The notes beneath the pieces were generated by a model that saw nothing but the letters and a program-made list of their open reading frames with translations, was not told the origin of the DNA and ran no database searches. The position numbers and the translations under genes are program-made. Source: Planktothrix agardhii NIES-204 (GTDB lineage: Bacteria; Cyanobacteriota; Cyanobacteriia; Cyanobacteriales; Microcoleaceae). From it: DNA of 64,000 nt. Below, piece by piece: positions 61,798 to 64,000 of the stretch. Location: assembly GCA_003609755.1 (NCBI GenBank), contig AP017991.1:3397001-3461000 (forward strand). The letters are read 5' to 3'. Position 1 is the stretch's first letter. The number at the start of each line of letters is the position of its first letter.

Positions 61798-64000
61798 ATG
61801 GAAACTCAACCTCTCACAGCGTCTATACAAGATTTACAAAAAAAGGTAGTAGAAACACTGCAAGAGACGGGCAAGTTAATGGGACGTGCCAGCAATTTAT
61901 TTACGATAGAGAGTGAAAAGAAAAAATATATTCAATTTCATAATCAAATCAATGAGGCACTTCCAAGTATACAAAATTTTGAACTAAGAGTTGTGATTGT
62001 TGCACCAACAAGTGCTGGTAAATCTACCCTGGTCAATGCCATGATTGGGAGAGAGTTACTCCCTAGTCGTACTCTTGATATGACAGCTTATCCGACAGAA
62101 ATAGTGTTTAAAGCAGAATTAACAGAACCCGTTTTAACCATTAGTGAAGCTACTTTATCTTTATTTAATGAAGCAATGGAAACATTGCGAATTGAAATAG
62201 TAGAATGTTTAGGATGGGATAATACTTTAGAGAAAATTGCTGATTATCCACTTCTAAAAAATTTAGCTGAGAAAGTTAAAGAAAGAGAACTAATTTTTCC
62301 ACAGCAGATTACAGGATATGGGGAGATTAAACAAGCTCTAACAGAAATCAATGATTTTGTTAGGCTTTGTAGCAAGTTGGATTCTAGCATTAATCAGATT
62401 TGGCGTAAAATTAAGGATCTACCTCGTATCGAAACACCTTTTATACAAGATGAAAAAATTAACATAACAAAAAGGCTCGGTAATTTAGTCATTATTGATA
62501 CACCTGGGCCAAATTCCAGAGAAAACAATACAGAAGAAACACCAGAAGACATTAGAAAGCAACTGATTAGAAAACAACTCAATCAAAGTTCAGTTGTTTT
62601 AGTTGTCTTAGATTATACAGTTTTTAATACTGAAGTTGATAACCAGATCAGAACTGAGATTAAAGAGATTGTAGAGGTTATTGGTGAAGATAACTTATAC
62701 ATTTTAGTGAATAAAATCGATCAACGTAAACCGGGTGACACAATAACTTCTGAACAATTGCGAGAGTCAATTATAGCCAGCTTTAATCTAAATTCTTCTG
62801 ACAACAGAAATAATAAAGTTTTTGAAGTTTCGGGAAGAAGGGCTTTTTGCGCTACTAATTTTATTCAAGAAATTAAACAATATTCTCCTGAAGCAATATC
62901 TGAACTAAAAATATCTGAACTAAAAACGGCTAAACCTTTAGCAGCAGAAGTTTTTGGGATGGACTGGCAGGAAGAACTAGAGGAGACAACAGTTGATATG
63001 CTTCAGAAAAAAGCTAGAAAGCTCTGGGGTAAATCAAAGTTCAGTGATTTTTTGGAAAATACCATTAATGTACTTTTAGTTAAGAGCGCTCCTCTTTCTC
63101 TTAAAAGTTCACTGAAGCGGAGTGAAAATCGTTTAAAGAATCTCAATAATGATCTGATATGTTGGCAGAGTGGTTTCAATAGAGATTTTAACCAAATTCA
63201 AGGCGAAATTGAATTTGTTGAAGGCGAAAAGAAACTCATTGAAACGAATGAAAATGTTTTAGCAGACAAACTCAATAAAGAGTTGAATGATTTAAATGAT
63301 TACTTGGATTATGTACTAAAAAATTGGACTGAGAATATTCGCTCTAGCGATTTAGATAAAAAGATCTCTGCTGTTGGTATTAATACCAAAACTTTAGAGT
63401 GTACAAGTGAGAAGGGGAGTAAGAATTATTCTCAAACAATAAAACAGTGTACAGAACAATATTTTAAAGATCTTCTCTCAGAGAAAGAGAAACTAATTAA
63501 GAATTGTATTTCAGCCACTGAGGAGGAATTATCTAAACTGATCAACCAACATTTGCGAGGAATACAAGATTCTGTAAAACGAGTTCGGAAAAGAATACAA
63601 ACTAATTTTTTAATTGATTTGGATCTGACCGATGAGTGGCAATTGCCAGATTTTTCTGCTGATGAAATCCCTGATGGAATGTCTAATATAAACATGGGTA
63701 TTAAGCCCCAAATTTCTATTTGGGGTCAATTGCATAATGCTTTTGTTTCACCTCTAAATTTATTGAGATTGGACATTCCGATTGTTCAAGAAAAATATTC
63801 CATTGATGTGCAACAGTATATTCAAGAAGCTACTGAGTTAATGAAAGATAATTTTGAAGAGAGAAAATCTGAAATGAAACAGTATATTAAAAACCAATTA
63901 TCTAAAGAATATATTACGAATGAAAATAATGTTTCTTACAGTGATTATATCGATCAAATATCAACGATTTTGCAGCAAATCCTTGAATCCAAAAAATTAT
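61798..64000 (+). CDS. Dynamin-like GTPase, 3' end outside window
   Basis: The frame is open from ATG 61798 to base 64000, giving at least 734 residues; it was missed as an ORF because it has no stop here. GTPase motifs: G1 APTSAGKST at residues 69-77, G3 LVIIDTPGPNSREN at about 220, G4 LVNKIDQRK at about 302. A long insertion separates G1 and G3, as in bacterial dynamin-like proteins. The following region is helical with coiled coils. No membrane paddle can be confirmed. Bacterial dynamins remodel or protect membranes, and some serve in phage defence; the role here is unknown. The neighbours give no clear link. Confidence 0.85.
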   Translation, partial: METQPLTASIQDLQKKVVETLQETGKLMGRASNLFTIESEKKKYIQFHNQINEALPSIQNFELRVVIVAPTSAGKSTLVNAMIGRELLPSRTLDMTAYPTEIVFKAELTEPVLTISEATLSLFNEAMETLRIEIVECLGWDNTLEKIADYPLLKNLAEKVKERELIFPQQITGYGEIKQALTEINDFVRLCSKLDSSINQIWRKIKDLPRIETPFIQDEKINITKRLGNLVIIDTPGPNSRENNTEETPEDIRKQLIRKQLNQSSVVLVVLDYTVFNTEVDNQIRTEIKEIVEVIGEDNLYILVNKIDQRKPGDTITSEQLRESIIASFNLNSSDNRNNKVFEVSGRRAFCATNFIQEIKQYSPEAISELKISELKTAKPLAAEVFGMDWQEELEETTVDMLQKKARKLWGKSKFSDFLENTINVLLVKSAPLSLKSSLKRSENRLKNLNNDLICWQSGFNRDFNQIQGEIEFVEGEKKLIETNENVLADKLNKELNDLNDYLDYVLKNWTENIRSSDLDKKISAVGINTKTLECTSEKGSKNYSQTIKQCTEQYFKDLLSEKEKLIKNCISATEEELSKLINQHLRGIQDSVKRVRKRIQTNFLIDLDLTDEWQLPDFSADEIPDGMSNINMGIKPQISIWGQLHNAFVSPLNLLRLDIPIVQEKYSIDVQQYIQEATELMKDNFEERKSEMKQYIKNQLSKEYITNENNVSYSDYIDQISTILQQILESKKL

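Overview
The window looks like a chromosome segment of a filamentous, low-GC cyanobacterium of the Oscillatoria/Planktothrix type. Evidence for a cyanobacterium: psbX, a Ycf66 protein, cyanobacterial PEP carboxylase, a three-gene pntAA-pntAB-pntB transhydrogenase, frequent GCGATCGC (HIP1) octamers, DUF1574, DUF29 and YggT proteins, and intergenic space full of short tandem heptamers and palindromic repeats. The genus is an inference.

Layout. 1-6.6 kb: 3' part of a PTS EIIBC permease, an RTX-repeat protein, ComF, a large PEP-synthase-like protein, YbjN and a hypothetical. 6.9-14 kb: ppc, a small hypothetical and a 1156-aa DUF1574 protein. 14.1-15.9 kb: an IS200/IS605 element (tnpA and tnpB divergent). 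15.9-19.5 kb: an NfeD-like gene and two flotillin-like genes. 19.7-24.9 kb: DUF29, an MBL-fold protein, a DUF255 thioredoxin-like protein and a Tat-type beta-propeller. 25-28 kb: a one-polypeptide restriction-modification enzyme. 28.2-33.6 kb: trypsin-TPR protein, coiled-coil TPR protein, CapA-like lipoprotein. 34-36.9 kb: pnt operon with a clear terminator. 37.2-39.1 kb: a type II RM pair whose endonuclease is frameshifted. 39.2-39.9 kb: a truncated arsM-like methyltransferase pseudogene carrying a TA-flanked MITE. 39.9-47.2 kb: glycosyltransferase 9, ispD, a membrane protein, dusA, a VIT/vWA protein, lpxB. 57.5-61.5 kb: ycf66, psbX, yggT, a repeat-rich TPR protein, a lipoprotein. 61.8 kb to the end: a dynamin-like GTPase cut by the window edge.

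The most notable region is 47.4-54.4 kb on the minus strand, an apparent diversity-generating retroelement (DGR) operon. In transcription order it holds an unrecognised 431-aa protein, a MoxR-type AAA+ ATPase, a vWA-like region followed by a formylglycine-generating-enzyme/C-type-lectin-fold protein ending in a 140-bp variable repeat (VR), Avd, a DGR reverse transcriptase, and the template repeat (TR). TR and VR differ at 13 positions, every one an adenine in TR on the coding strand, which is the DGR signature. The diversified protein is thus tied to a MoxR-vWA module, an arrangement suggestive of a diversifying sensor in an NTP-dependent conflict system.

The target gene is peppered with a G-rich palindromic repeat (peptide PPTPLxxGG). 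Two G-tracts inside those repeats put it out of frame; one extra G at each restores a continuous reading frame of about 980 codons. It is therefore a decayed gene, a phase-variable gene, a gene expressed by slippage, or an assembly artefact. The same repeat family sits in frame in two other genes of the window.
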